A stretch of DNA of 64,000 nucleotides from HK1 sp965221725 (GCA_965221725.1 OZ244909.1:2108001-2172000), one strand, 5' to 3'; positions 34,694 through 43,051 are shown, counted from the first letter of the stretch. Program-made: numbers and translations. Notes: generated by a model not told the origin, from the sequence alone.

Positions 34694-35164
34694 TCACGCT
34701 TGTCCGTCAGCGCCGGCGGACGCTCCCGCCAGCCTCCGGCGGGACCGTAGCCCACATGGCGGGCCTGATTCAATTTCCGCGCCCCGACAGCACTGTCGGA
34801 CCGGCGCGGATGCGGTGGAGCCCGCGGTGGAGCCCACTGGCGAAGATGAGGCTCGACATCGAACCGGACACGCCGCCCCCCGCCAACCCGATCTCCCGGC
34901 CACCGCGGGCGCGCCACCGCCACTCGAACAACGGCCCAGGCGTGATGGACGGCACGCGATGGACGACCGGAATCTCGCCGATGGCTCAGGTGCTATGCTG
35001 GCGCCGCGATGCTGGCCGATCGGCGGCCGGAGAGGGTCGGCCCGAAGCCAGCCGTCACCGCGCCGCGGGACGGGGTGGCGGCGACAGCCGGCGCACAGGG
35101 TTCAGGGCGGCCGCGATCCGGGCATGCGGGCCTTCCCGAGAGGCAGGGAAGAGAGCATCTGACA
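34694..35164. other. Divergent control region between hlyD and the ABC exporter
   Basis: This 471-base region must hold promoters for both exporter genes. It contains a 16-bp palindrome (34784-34799), a tandem GCGGTGGAGCCC pair (34812-34835) and an isolated TATGCT (34994-34999) that could be a -10 box but has no clear -35. No gene is supported; a frame extending the exporter upstream has no homology. Confidence 0.5.
34784..34799. promoter_or_regulatory. 16-bp palindrome in the T1SS divergent promoter region
   Basis: CCGACAGCACTGTCGG has perfect 7-bp arms around CA. It lies about 90 bases upstream of hlyD in the shared promoter space, a good place for a dimeric regulator that would control both sides. 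The role is inferred. Confidence 0.4.
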
Positions 35165-37141
35165 ATGGAGCGGGGCCAGAACGAGATTCGCGCGGCGCTG
35201 GCGGAGAGCCGCCGGCTGTTCGTGTCCGTCGGTGTCTTCAGCGTATTCGTGAACCTGCTGATGCTGACGGGCCCGCTGTTCATGCTCCAGGTCTATGACC
35301 GGGTGCTGACTTCGCGCTCGGAGGCGACGCTGGTGACGCTGGTGGTGATCACGGCGTTCCTGTTCCTGATGATGGGCATCCTGGACTACGCGCGGGGCCG
35401 GGTGATGGCGCGCGCAGGTGCGCGCCTTCAGGCGCGACTCGACTCGCGCGTGCTGCGGGCGATGCTGACCCGCTCGGTCTCTCCGGCGGAGCGGGCGCGT
35501 CCGGCAACGGGGCTGCGGGACCTGGAAGCGATACAGCGTTTCGCCTCGGGCTCCGGGCCTTTTGCCTTCTTCGATGCACCCTGGACGCCGATGTTCCTGG
35601 CCGCGCTGTTCATGTTTCACTGGCTGCTGGGGGTGCTGGCGGTGTTCTCCGGCGCCCTGCTGCTCGCGCTGGCGCTCATCAACCAGGCCCGGACCGGTCG
35701 TTTGCAGCGCGAGGTCGGCGAGGCCACGGCGCGCTCGTCGCATTTCGTGGAGCAGATGCGCGCGGGCAGCGAGACGGTGCAGGGGCTTGGCATGCAGGAG
35801 GCGGTCGTGGCCCGCTCGGCGGCGCTGCGCGACGGCCTGCTGGAGCGGTCGCTGGCGACGTCCGACCGCAGCGGCTTCTTCAGCGTGACCACCAAGACGC
35901 TGCGGCTGTTCCTGCAATCGATGATGCTGGGTCTCGGCGCGTGGCTGGCCATTCAGGGCCTGGTGACCTTCGGCGTCATCATCGCGGCGTCGATTCTGCT
36001 CGGGCGGGCGCTCGCTCCGATCGACCAGGCGGTCGGGCAGTGGCCGCTGCTGCAGCGGGTACTGACCGCCCGGCGTTCGCTGGCGACACTGCTGGAGGAA
36101 ACGCCACCCGAGCCGTCGCGGACGGCGCTCCCGGTGCCGCGCGCAATTCTTGATGTGCAGGGGCTCGTCGTCGCGGCCCCGGGGGCGCAGGTGCCGGCGG
36201 TGCGCGGCGCTTCCTTCCGGCTGGAACCCGGCCGAGCGGCGGGGATTGCGGGTGCCTCGGCGGCGGGCAAGTCCACCCTCGCCCGCGCGCTGGCGGGCGT
36301 GTACCGGCCACTCGGCGGTTCGGTGCGGCTCGACGGGGCGGAGCTCGAGCAATACGGGGCGTCGCTCGGGCGACATGTCGGCTATCTGCCCCAGGAGGTG
36401 CTGCTGTTCGACGGCACGGTGGCGCAGAACATCGCCCGGTTCTCGCCCGACGCGAAGGACGAGGACATCGTGGACGCGGCGAAGCGGACCGGGGCGCACG
36501 ACATGATTCTGAAGCTGCCGGGCGGCTACGACTTCCAGGTGGCGGCGGGCGGCGCCGCGCTCTCCGGCGGGCAGCGGCAACGGATCGCGCTGGCCCGGGC
36601 ATTCTACGGATCACCCGCCGTAGTGGTGATGGACGAGCCGGATTCGAACCTCGATGCGGAGGGGACGATGGCGCTCGCCCGGGCCATTGAGGGCCACAAG
36701 AAGCGCGGCGGGGCGGCGGTGGTGGTCGCGCATCGCCACGGCGCGTTCGCGCAGTGCGACATCGTGTACGTGATGGAAGGCGGGCGCCCGGTGCCGGCCA
36801 CGACCGGGCGGCGCAAGGCGCCGGTGCGGCAACTGCAGGCGGGCGCAGGGTCAGCGGCGGAGCGCCCGGCCCTGCCGCGTCCCACGGCTCGACCGAGTGC
36901 CCGCAGTGGCGGAGTTCAGCCGGCGCCTCCGGCCGGGGCCCGGGTCGCCCGCCTGCCGACCGCGGCTCCCGGGCGTCCGGAACTCCCTACCCGCGAACGG
37001 CAGATTGTCGACGCCATCGCGCGCATTACCGGGGCGCGCTTCCGCACGGAGGATGACGATGCGCAAGAGAGTGACGGCGCTTTGCCGGGCGGCAATGGCG
37101 TCGTGTCCCTCGGGCGGATGCCACGGAACGAGCCGTCGTGA
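35165..37141 (+). CDS. Type I secretion ABC transporter (PrtD-like permease/ATPase)
   Basis: A 658-residue inner-membrane exporter half. The N-terminal membrane domain (about 1-300, six helices, opening FVNLLMLTGPLFMLQVYDRV) lacks a C39 peptidase, as in protease/lipase exporters of the PrtD type that export RTX substrates with uncleaved C-terminal signals. The ATPase domain has Walker A GASAAGKSTL, the signature LSGGQRQRIALARA and Walker B VVVMDEPDSNLD. A C-terminal Pro/Ala-rich extension of about 100 residues follows, longer than usual. ATG 35165 is preferred over the frame start at 35009. It overlaps the RsbW-like gene by four bases. Confidence 0.92.
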   Translation: MERGQNEIRAALAESRRLFVSVGVFSVFVNLLMLTGPLFMLQVYDRVLTSRSEATLVTLVVITAFLFLMMGILDYARGRVMARAGARLQARLDSRVLRAMLTRSVSPAERARPATGLRDLEAIQRFASGSGPFAFFDAPWTPMFLAALFMFHWLLGVLAVFSGALLLALALINQARTGRLQREVGEATARSSHFVEQMRAGSETVQGLGMQEAVVARSAALRDGLLERSLATSDRSGFFSVTTKTLRLFLQSMMLGLGAWLAIQGLVTFGVIIAASILLGRALAPIDQAVGQWPLLQRVLTARRSLATLLEETPPEPSRTALPVPRAILDVQGLVVAAPGAQVPAVRGASFRLEPGRAAGIAGASAAGKSTLARALAGVYRPLGGSVRLDGAELEQYGASLGRHVGYLPQEVLLFDGTVAQNIARFSPDAKDEDIVDAAKRTGAHDMILKLPGGYDFQVAAGGAALSGGQRQRIALARAFYGSPAVVVMDEPDSNLDAEGTMALARAIEGHKKRGGAAVVVAHRHGAFAQCDIVYVMEGGRPVPATTGRRKAPVRQLQAGAGSAAERPALPRPTARPSARSGGVQPAPPAGARVARLPTAAPGRPELPTRERQIVDAIARITGARFRTEDDDAQESDGALPGGNGVVSLGRMPRNEPS

Positions 37142-37650
37142 CCGACGACCCTGGCCATACCGAACTACTGGGTATGCAGCGCACGAACGGAGCTGTCGCC
37201 ACGATCGAGGTTGCGCTCGCCAACGATCTGCGCGAGATCGCCAACGTCGCGGCGCGCATCGACAGTTTCTGCGCGGAACGCGAGATTGCCCACGAGGTCC
37301 CCTATGCGATCAATCTCACGCTCGAGGAGCTGCTGAGCAACACCATCACCTATGGCTATGACGACGAGGAGACCCACCGGATCGAGGTGATCCTGCGCCT
37401 GGAGGGCGAAGCACTCGTCGTCATCATCGTCGATGACGCCAGAGCTTTCGACCCGACGCAGGCGTCGGATCCCGATCCCGCATCCCGGCCGGACGACGAC
37501 GCACTGGGGGCACTCGGCCTGCTTCTAGTCAACCGGATGATGGACCGGGTGGAGTATCAGCGCCGCGCCGGATGCAACGTCATCGTCCTGACCAAGCACA
37601 CCGCCTCCGGCACCGGGGAAGACGGGGATGCGGAGAAGTCCGCATCCTGA
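37138..37650 (+). CDS. RsbW-like ATP-binding protein (anti-sigma kinase fold)
   Basis: A 170-residue GHKL-type ATPase without a sensor or phosphoacceptor domain. The N-box is NLTLEELLSNTITYGY, the G1 box DDARAFDP, and GALGLLLVNRMMDRVEYQR fits the G2 region of serine kinases that bind sigma factors or STAS antagonists. No sigma or STAS partner lies nearby. Translation starts at GTG 37138, overlapping the exporter stop (GTGA), so it is coupled to the exporter. A role in controlling the secretion genes is inferred from position only. Confidence 0.8.
   Translation: MTDDPGHTELLGMQRTNGAVATIEVALANDLREIANVAARIDSFCAEREIAHEVPYAINLTLEELLSNTITYGYDDEETHRIEVILRLEGEALVVIIVDDARAFDPTQASDPDPASRPDDDALGALGLLLVNRMMDRVEYQRRAGCNVIVLTKHTASGTGEDGDAEKSAS
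37626..37647 (+). terminator. Strong hairpin at the end of the RsbW-like gene
   Basis: GGATGCGGA and TCCGCATCC form a perfect 9-bp stem with a GAAG loop, ending one base before the stop codon. There is no T tract, so it is either a weak terminator or an RNA-processing or stability element between the exporter genes and the RTX gene. Confidence 0.45.
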
Positions 37651-37832
37651 CAGGCCGGTTCACGACCGGCGTGCGGCGTGGGCCACCCCGGGGCCCGGGA
37701 TGCGCGGGAGCGGTATTCATAACAAGACCTTACTGCTCCTATCGGAAAATGATATTGGCAATCAGGGTTGGCCGACTTTAGCATCGTCTCACGCGGATAC
37801 GGAGCAGGGTGTCCGTAGTCTTCAGAAATCCG

Positions 37833-37851
37833 GGATGCCGATGCGGCATCC
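37833..37851 (+). promoter_or_regulatory. Hairpin in the RTX leader just before the ribosome site
   Basis: GGATGCCGATGCGGCATCC forms an 8-bp stem with an ATG loop. It ends six bases before the AGGGGAG ribosome site of the RTX gene and shares the GGATGC/GCATCC ends with the hairpin at 37626-37647. It could influence translation or mRNA stability, or be an operator. Upstream, TTGGCA (37755-37760) and TTTAGC (37777-37782) at 16 bases are a possible weak promoter. Confidence 0.45.
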
Positions 37852-37872
37852 TCGAACAGGGGAGTGAAAACG

Positions 37873-38550
37873 ATGGCGGAAACGAACCAGATCGTTATCG
37901 ATGACACGAACAGGTTCATTGTCGATGGCACGAACCAGGACGACGAGATTCAGGGCGGCACTGGCGATGACCACGTCTACAGCCGAGGCGGCGATGACGT
38001 CATCCACGGCGGCGAGGGCAACGACACCCTCTATGGCGGCGAGGGCAACGACACCCTCTATGGCGGCGAGGGCAACGACAGCCTCATCGGCAATCAGGGC
38101 GACGATGTGATTTACGGCGGCCAGGGCCGGGACAACCTCTCCGGTCACGAGGGAGACGATGTGATTTACGGCGGCGATGGCGACGACCTCATCGCCGGCG
38201 GCAAGGGCGACAACATCATGGACGGCGGCCACGGCAACGACATCCTCATCGGCGACACGGGATCGGATACCTTCGTTGTCGGGGCCAACAACGGCCGTGA
38301 TCTCTTCCTGCGTTTCGATACTTCTGCAGATCAGATCGATCTTACTGCGCATGATCATGTGAGAACGTTCGCGGACCTTTCCGCTGTCATGAGCCAGCAG
38401 GGCGAGGATGTCGTGATCAACCTTGCGGGCAGCGACCACGGCGGCGGCACGGTCACGCTGGCAAGGACTCAGCTCTCCGACCTCGACGCCAGCAACTTCA
38501 TCCTCTCCCCCCCCCCCCCCCCCCCCCCCGAGCCCCACGTCGGAACCTGA
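37873..38550 (+). CDS. RTX calcium-binding protein, N-terminal part (frame closed by poly-C tract)
   Basis: As sequenced this frame ends 225 codons after ATG 37873, soon after a run of 23 cytosines. AGGGGAG lies eight bases before the ATG; an in-frame GTG at 37864 is less likely. The protein has no signal peptide, as expected for type I secretion. About nine RTX nonapeptides follow from residue 25 (GGEGNDTLY repeated, GDDVIYGG), three of them encoded by near-identical 27-bp repeats at 38008-38088. A capping region (GSDTFVVGANNGRDLFLRFD, ADQIDLTAHD) follows. The last codons (poly-Pro then EPHVGT) come from reading through the tract. Loss of one C would join it to the frame at 38531-39715. Confidence 0.85.
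   Translation: MAETNQIVIDDTNRFIVDGTNQDDEIQGGTGDDHVYSRGGDDVIHGGEGNDTLYGGEGNDTLYGGEGNDSLIGNQGDDVIYGGQGRDNLSGHEGDDVIYGGDGDDLIAGGKGDNIMDGGHGNDILIGDTGSDTFVVGANNGRDLFLRFDTSADQIDLTAHDHVRTFADLSAVMSQQGEDVVINLAGSDHGGGTVTLARTQLSDLDASNFILSPPPPPPPEPHVGT
38507..38529 (+). repeat. C23 homopolymer tract in the RTX gene
   Basis: Twenty-three consecutive cytosines sit at the exact point where the RTX reading frame changes. A tract of 22 (or 19 or 25) would fuse the two halves. The length is confirmed by translation of the upstream frame, which reads Ser then seven Pro. Confidence 0.9.
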
Positions 38551-39715
38551 AGCCGAGCCCGAAGCCGAAGCCGAAGCCGAAGCTGAACCCAAGGCCGAGG
38601 TCGGCGGCAAGACACTCAAGGGCGGGGACGGCCACGACAATCTCAAGGGCGGGGCGGGCAACGACACCCTCGAAGGCGGGGCCGGCAATGACTGGCTCGA
38701 AGGCGGCGGCGGCGCCGACACCTTCATCTTCGCCCCGGGCTCCGGGCGCGACGGAGTCGGCGACTTCAAGAGCGGCGAAGACAAGATCGACCTGAGCGCC
38801 TTCGCCGGCGTCTCGTTCGGCGACCTCACCATCACCCCCGGCCACATGGGCACCAAGGTGGAGGTCGACGGCGGTGCCGGCGGCACCGCCAGTTTCTTCC
38901 TGTGGGATGTCTATGCCGGCGAACTGGCTGAATCGGACTTCATCTTCGACCAGCAAACAGCCAAGGCCGAGCCCGAAGCCAAGGCCGAGCCCGAAGCCAA
39001 GGCCGAGCCCGAAGCCAAGGCCGAGCCCGAAGCCAAGGCCGAACCCGAAGCCAAGGCCGAACCCGAAGCCAAGGCCGAACCCGAAGCCAAGGCCGAACCC
39101 GAAGCCAAGGCCGAACCCGAAGCCAAGGCCGAACCCGAGGCCAAGGCCGAACCCGAGGCCAAGGCCGAAGGAAAGCAGATCGACGGGACCGCCTACGTCG
39201 ACAAGCTGACCGGCGGCGAGGGCGACGACACGATCAACGCCGGGGGCGGCGACGACCAGGTTCGCGCCGGCGGCGGCGATGACACCATCTCCGGCGGGTC
39301 CGGCAGGGACAAAATCTGGGGTGAAGCCGGCGACGACACAATCAAAGGCGGGGCCGGCAACGACAATCTCAAGGGCGGGGACGGCGACGACATCCTCGAA
39401 GGTGGGGCCGACGGGGACTGGCTGGAAGGTGGAGCCGGCGCCGACACCTTCGTCTTCACCCCGGGCTCCGCCCCGAGTTTCGGCACCGACAACATCGGCG
39501 ACTTCAACAGCGGCGAAGACATGATCGACCTCAGCGCATTCTCCGGCGTCTCGTTCGACGACCTCGCCATCACCTCATCCGGTGTCGGTACGAGGGTCGA
39601 TGTCAACGACGGTGACGGCGGCAAGGCCAGCTTTTTCCTGTGGAACGTCAATGCGGACGACCTGGATGAATCGGACTTCATCTTCAACCAGGACGCAGGC
39701 GTCGACGGCATGTAG
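38531..39715 (+). CDS. RTX calcium-binding protein, C-terminal part (other frame)
   Basis: This frame continues the RTX protein after the poly-C tract, with no plausible independent start or ribosome site. It encodes an acidic Pro/Glu/Ala linker, RTX repeats (GGAGNDTLEGG, then GADTFIFAPGSG), an M10-type capping domain (SGEDKIDLSAFAGVSFGDL, SFFLWDVYAGELAESDF), an (AKAEPE)11 spacer, a second RTX block (about nine repeats) and a second copy of the capping domain (SGEDMIDLSAFSGVSFDDL). The end, FIFNQDAGVDGM, is the kind of tail exported by PrtD-like systems. The fused protein would be about 615 residues. No catalytic domain is seen, so it may be a surface or matrix protein. Confidence 0.82.
   Translation, partial: SPTSEPEAEPEAEAEAEAEPKAEVGGKTLKGGDGHDNLKGGAGNDTLEGGAGNDWLEGGGGADTFIFAPGSGRDGVGDFKSGEDKIDLSAFAGVSFGDLTITPGHMGTKVEVDGGAGGTASFFLWDVYAGELAESDFIFDQQTAKAEPEAKAEPEAKAEPEAKAEPEAKAEPEAKAEPEAKAEPEAKAEPEAKAEPEAKAEPEAKAEPEAKAEGKQIDGTAYVDKLTGGEGDDTINAGGGDDQVRAGGGDDTISGGSGRDKIWGEAGDDTIKGGAGNDNLKGGDGDDILEGGADGDWLEGGAGADTFVFTPGSAPSFGTDNIGDFNSGEDMIDLSAFSGVSFDDLAITSSGVGTRVDVNDGDGGKASFFLWNVNADDLDESDFIFNQDAGVDGM
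38960..39169 (+). repeat. 18-bp tandem repeat coding AKAEPE
   Basis: Eleven full 18-bp units starting GCCAAGGCCGAGCCCGAA plus a partial twelfth. Units 1-4 have GAG-CCC-GAA, units 5-9 GAA-CCC-GAA, and units 10-11 GAA-CCC-GAG, a block pattern that suggests stepwise duplication. Copy-number change alters spacer length without breaking the frame. Confidence 0.95.
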
Positions 39716-39875
39716 TGCGGTCCGGGGGCGGTTGCCGCCCCGCCATCCCAACGCCGGTGCCGCGACGGCGCTGGCCAGGAAGCCCGCCCTCCCCCAACGG
39801 GGAGGCGAGCTTTTCCTCGCAGTCTCCATCCCCATCATGGCCGCGCCTCCACAGCACAGGCGGCCGCCGGGTCAT

Positions 39876-40808
39876 TCACCCGTGCGCGAGGCCATCGAGC
39901 TGCGCCGCCTCCAGCAGGAATACACCTTCCCCGCCGCGATCGAGATCAAGCCAGGTAAACGGGACCGCCGGGTAGGCGTCTTCGAGCGCATGGCGCGACG
40001 CGCCCACTTCGCACACCAGCACGCCGCCGGGGCGGAGGTGGTCGCTCGCTCCGGCCAGGATCCGGCGCACGCAGTCGAGGCCGTCGGCACCCGCCTCCAG
40101 GCCGATCCGGGGCTCGTACCGGTACTCCGCATCGAGCGTCGCCATCGTCCCGGCATCAACATAGGGCGGATTGCTGACGATCAGATCGTAGTGATCGCTC
40201 ACTTCGGCATATACGTCGGACCGGAAGAGCCGAACCCGATCGCCGACACCGTGGGCGGCGCAGTTCTCCCGAGCCAGATCGAGCGCGGCGCCGCTCACAT
40301 CGACCGCGTCGACGATCGCGTTCGGGAACGCCGTCGCGCAGGCACAGGCGATGGCGCCGCCGCCGGTGCCGATCTCCAGCACCCGCTCGACCGCATCCGG
40401 ATCGAGCCAGGGTTCGAAGCCCCGGTCGATCCATTCCGCGATGGGGGAACGCGGCACGAGGGCGCGGGCGTCGCACGCGAACTCCAGGCCCGCGAACCAG
40501 GCGCGGCCGGTCAGGTAGGGAGCGGGAATGCGCTCGCGGATGCGGCGCAGGATCAGATCGACCGCCGCGCGGCGCTCCCAGGTGGTAAGTCGCGAAGCAA
40601 ACAGTGATTGAGGGGCGCCGGGACGCAGGCCGGCTGCGTGCAGCACGAGCACGATCGCCTCGTCCACCGCGTTGTCGGTGCCATGACCGAATACGAGGCG
40701 GGCTTCGTCGAGCCGGGCCGATCCCCAGCGCACGAGGTCGGTGACGGTGCGCAGCTCCGCCACCGCCATGCGCGCATGGCGGTCAAGGTCGTCGGGCATC
40801 GCGGACAC
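39876..40808 (-). CDS. prmB: Ribosomal protein L3 N5-glutamine methyltransferase
   Basis: A 310-residue SAM-dependent enzyme that methylates a glutamine of ribosomal protein uL3. The N-terminal helical domain ends in PAPYLTGRAWFAGLEF; SAM is bound by VLEIGTGGGAIACACA, and the catalytic NPPY motif is in VSNPPYVDAGTM. PrmB is favoured over PrmC by EYRYEPRIGLEAGADGLD and by its synteny with aroC. In this genome aroC lies about 7 kb downstream on the same strand with the RTX island in between. Confidence 0.92.
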   Translation of the reverse strand: MSAMPDDLDRHARMAVAELRTVTDLVRWGSARLDEARLVFGHGTDNAVDEAIVLVLHAAGLRPGAPQSLFASRLTTWERRAAVDLILRRIRERIPAPYLTGRAWFAGLEFACDARALVPRSPIAEWIDRGFEPWLDPDAVERVLEIGTGGGAIACACATAFPNAIVDAVDVSGAALDLARENCAAHGVGDRVRLFRSDVYAEVSDHYDLIVSNPPYVDAGTMATLDAEYRYEPRIGLEAGADGLDCVRRILAGASDHLRPGGVLVCEVGASRHALEDAYPAVPFTWLDLDRGGEGVFLLEAAQLDGLAHG

Positions 40809-40948
40809 GTTAGATCGCTCCTCCCCACCGTGCCCGCCCCTGGTCCTGATGCGTTCAGGACAGCGACCGAAACAAGGTTGTCGATTCCCCCGGGACGAAC
40901 CCGCTCTTGCGGGAGCGGGGGGCTCGACCCCTGGCGAGACAATACTCG

Positions 40949-43051
40949 TCAGTCCCGGGTCGGGCTCGGCTCCGCACCATCCGATGCCACCTTCTCCCCG
41001 GCGGAGGGACGGGAGGCGTCGGCCGTCTTCCCTCCGGCCCCGGCCACCTTCTTCTTCGGGCTCTTCTTCGCCGCTGCTTTCTTCGCCGTGGTTTTCTTCA
41101 CTTCGGGGCGCCGCGCGGGCGTCGGGCCGGCACCCGCGGCCAGATCGACGATGAGCGTATTCATGCGCCGCACGAACGCGGCCGCATCCTCCAACCGGCC
41201 CCCTTCGCTGAGCAGCGCCTGTTCGAAGATCAGGTGCGCCCAGTCCGCCTGACGCGACGCATCGGTCTCCGCCGCGAGCCGGGTGACCATGGGGTGGTCA
41301 GGGTTGATCTCCAGAATGGGCCGGGCCGAATCGACCGACTGACCCGCGGCGTCGAGGATCCGCTCCAGATGGCGACTCATCTCGAACTCCTCGCTGACGA
41401 GGCAGGCGGGTGAGGTCGAGAGGCGGCGGGTCACCCGAACATCCTTGATGCGGCCCGAAAGGGCTTCCCGGAACCGCTCGAGCACCGGCGCGTGATCCCC
41501 CTCCGCCTTCTCCTTCGGTGCATCGTCCCCGGAGGCGATGGCGCCGAGGTCCAGCTCGCCCTTCATCACCGACACCAGAGGCTTGTCCTCGTACTCGGTG
41601 AGGTGCATGACCAGCCACTCGTCGATCGGGTCGGCGAGCAGCAGGACCTCCAGGCCGTGCTTGTCGAACACTTCCAGGTGAGGGCTGTTGCGCGCAGTGC
41701 GGTAGCCGTCGGCGGTGATGTAGTAGATCCCCTTCTGCCCTTCCTGCATCCGCGACACGTAGTCGTCGAGGGAGACGCTCTGCGCATCGTCGGCGCCGTG
41801 GGTGGATGCGAACCGCAGCAGCTTCGCGATCTGCTCGCGGTTGCGGGCATCCTCGACCACACCTTCCTTGAGCACCCGGCCGAAGTGCTCCCAGAACTTC
41901 GCGTACTTTTCGGAGTCGTCCTTCGCCATTGCGCCGAGGAGGTCGAGCACTCGCTTCACCGCGCCGGTGCGGATCGACTGGATCCGGCGGTTCTCCTGCA
42001 GGATCTCGCGCGAGATGTTGAGCGGCAGATCCGCGGAATCGATCACGCCGCGCACGAACCGCAGGTACGACGGCATCAGGTGCTCGGCATCGTCCATGAT
42101 GAAGATCCGCCGCACGTAGAGCTTCACCCCGCGGCGGACATTGCGGTCCCAGAGATCGAACGGGGCGCGGGCGGGGATGAACAGCAGCAGACTGTACTCC
42201 AGAGTGCCCTCGACCCGGCTGTGGATCCAGGCCAGGGGATCCTCGAAGTCGTGGGTGACATGCTTGTAGAAGCCGTTGTAGTCGTCGTCACCAAGCTCGC
42301 TCTTGTTGCGGGTCCACAGCGCGGTGGCGGCGTTGATGGTCTCCTCGTCCTTCGTCTCGGCCTCGCCGGGGTCGCGGTCGGCGTCTTCGTCGTCGGCCTT
42401 GCCCTCGCCCGGCATCAGGATCGGGATCGAGACGTGATCGGAGTACTTGCGCACGATATTGCGCAGACGCCAGCGGTCGAGGAACTCGTCCTCGCCCTCG
42501 CGCAAGTGCAACACCACCTCGGTCCCGCGCGGCTCCACGTCGGCGGTCTCGACGGTGAACTCGCCCTCGCCGCTCGACTCCCAGCGCACGCCCTCGGAGG
42601 CAGGGCGACCGGCGCGGCGCGAGGTCACGACCACGCGGTCGGCCACGATGAAGCTCGAATAGAACCCGACGCCGAACTGGCCGATGAGCTGGGTGTCCTT
42701 CGCGGCGTCGCCGGTCAGCGCCTCGAAGAACTGACGGGTGCCGGAGCGGGCGATGGTGCCGAGGTTGGAGGCGATCTCCTCACGGGTCATGCCGATACCG
42801 TTGTCGCGCACGCTGATGGTGCGGGAATCGGCATCGAACGAGATGCGTACCCCGAGTTCGCCGTCGCCTTCATAGAGCGCGTCGTCGGACAGGGCCTCGA
42901 AGCGGAGCTTGTCCGCCGCGTCCGATGCGTTGGAGATCAGCTCCCGGAGAAAGATCTCCTTGTTGCTGTAGAGCGAGTGAATCATCAGGTCCAGCAACTT
43001 CCGGACCTCGGTCCGGAACCCGTGGGTCTCCTTCGACTGCACTCCGTCCAT
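40949..43051 (-). CDS. htpG: Hsp90-family chaperone HtpG with Lys/Ala-rich tail
   Basis: A 700-residue ATP-dependent chaperone. The N-terminal GHKL domain has LISNASDAADKLRFEAL, the DNGIGMT motif and GQFGVGFYS; the middle and dimerisation domains follow. The normal protein ends near LIVDLAAGAG. About 60 further residues form a basic tail (KKTTAKKAAAKKSPKKK, then a Ser/Glu-rich end) like histone H1-type tails and absent from E. coli HtpG (624 residues). ATG 43051 has GGAGG six bases upstream; the frame continues to 43438 without homology. It is divergent from mutS. Confidence 0.95.
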   Translation of the reverse strand: MDGVQSKETHGFRTEVRKLLDLMIHSLYSNKEIFLRELISNASDAADKLRFEALSDDALYEGDGELGVRISFDADSRTISVRDNGIGMTREEIASNLGTIARSGTRQFFEALTGDAAKDTQLIGQFGVGFYSSFIVADRVVVTSRRAGRPASEGVRWESSGEGEFTVETADVEPRGTEVVLHLREGEDEFLDRWRLRNIVRKYSDHVSIPILMPGEGKADDEDADRDPGEAETKDEETINAATALWTRNKSELGDDDYNGFYKHVTHDFEDPLAWIHSRVEGTLEYSLLLFIPARAPFDLWDRNVRRGVKLYVRRIFIMDDAEHLMPSYLRFVRGVIDSADLPLNISREILQENRRIQSIRTGAVKRVLDLLGAMAKDDSEKYAKFWEHFGRVLKEGVVEDARNREQIAKLLRFASTHGADDAQSVSLDDYVSRMQEGQKGIYYITADGYRTARNSPHLEVFDKHGLEVLLLADPIDEWLVMHLTEYEDKPLVSVMKGELDLGAIASGDDAPKEKAEGDHAPVLERFREALSGRIKDVRVTRRLSTSPACLVSEEFEMSRHLERILDAAGQSVDSARPILEINPDHPMVTRLAAETDASRQADWAHLIFEQALLSEGGRLEDAAAFVRRMNTLIVDLAAGAGPTPARRPEVKKTTAKKAAAKKSPKKKVAGAGGKTADASRPSAGEKVASDGAEPSPTRD

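Noticed and set aside
38960..39169. Regular 18-bp repeats considered as a CRISPR array
   Set aside because: The units are contiguous without spacers and stay in frame as AKAEPE inside the RTX protein.
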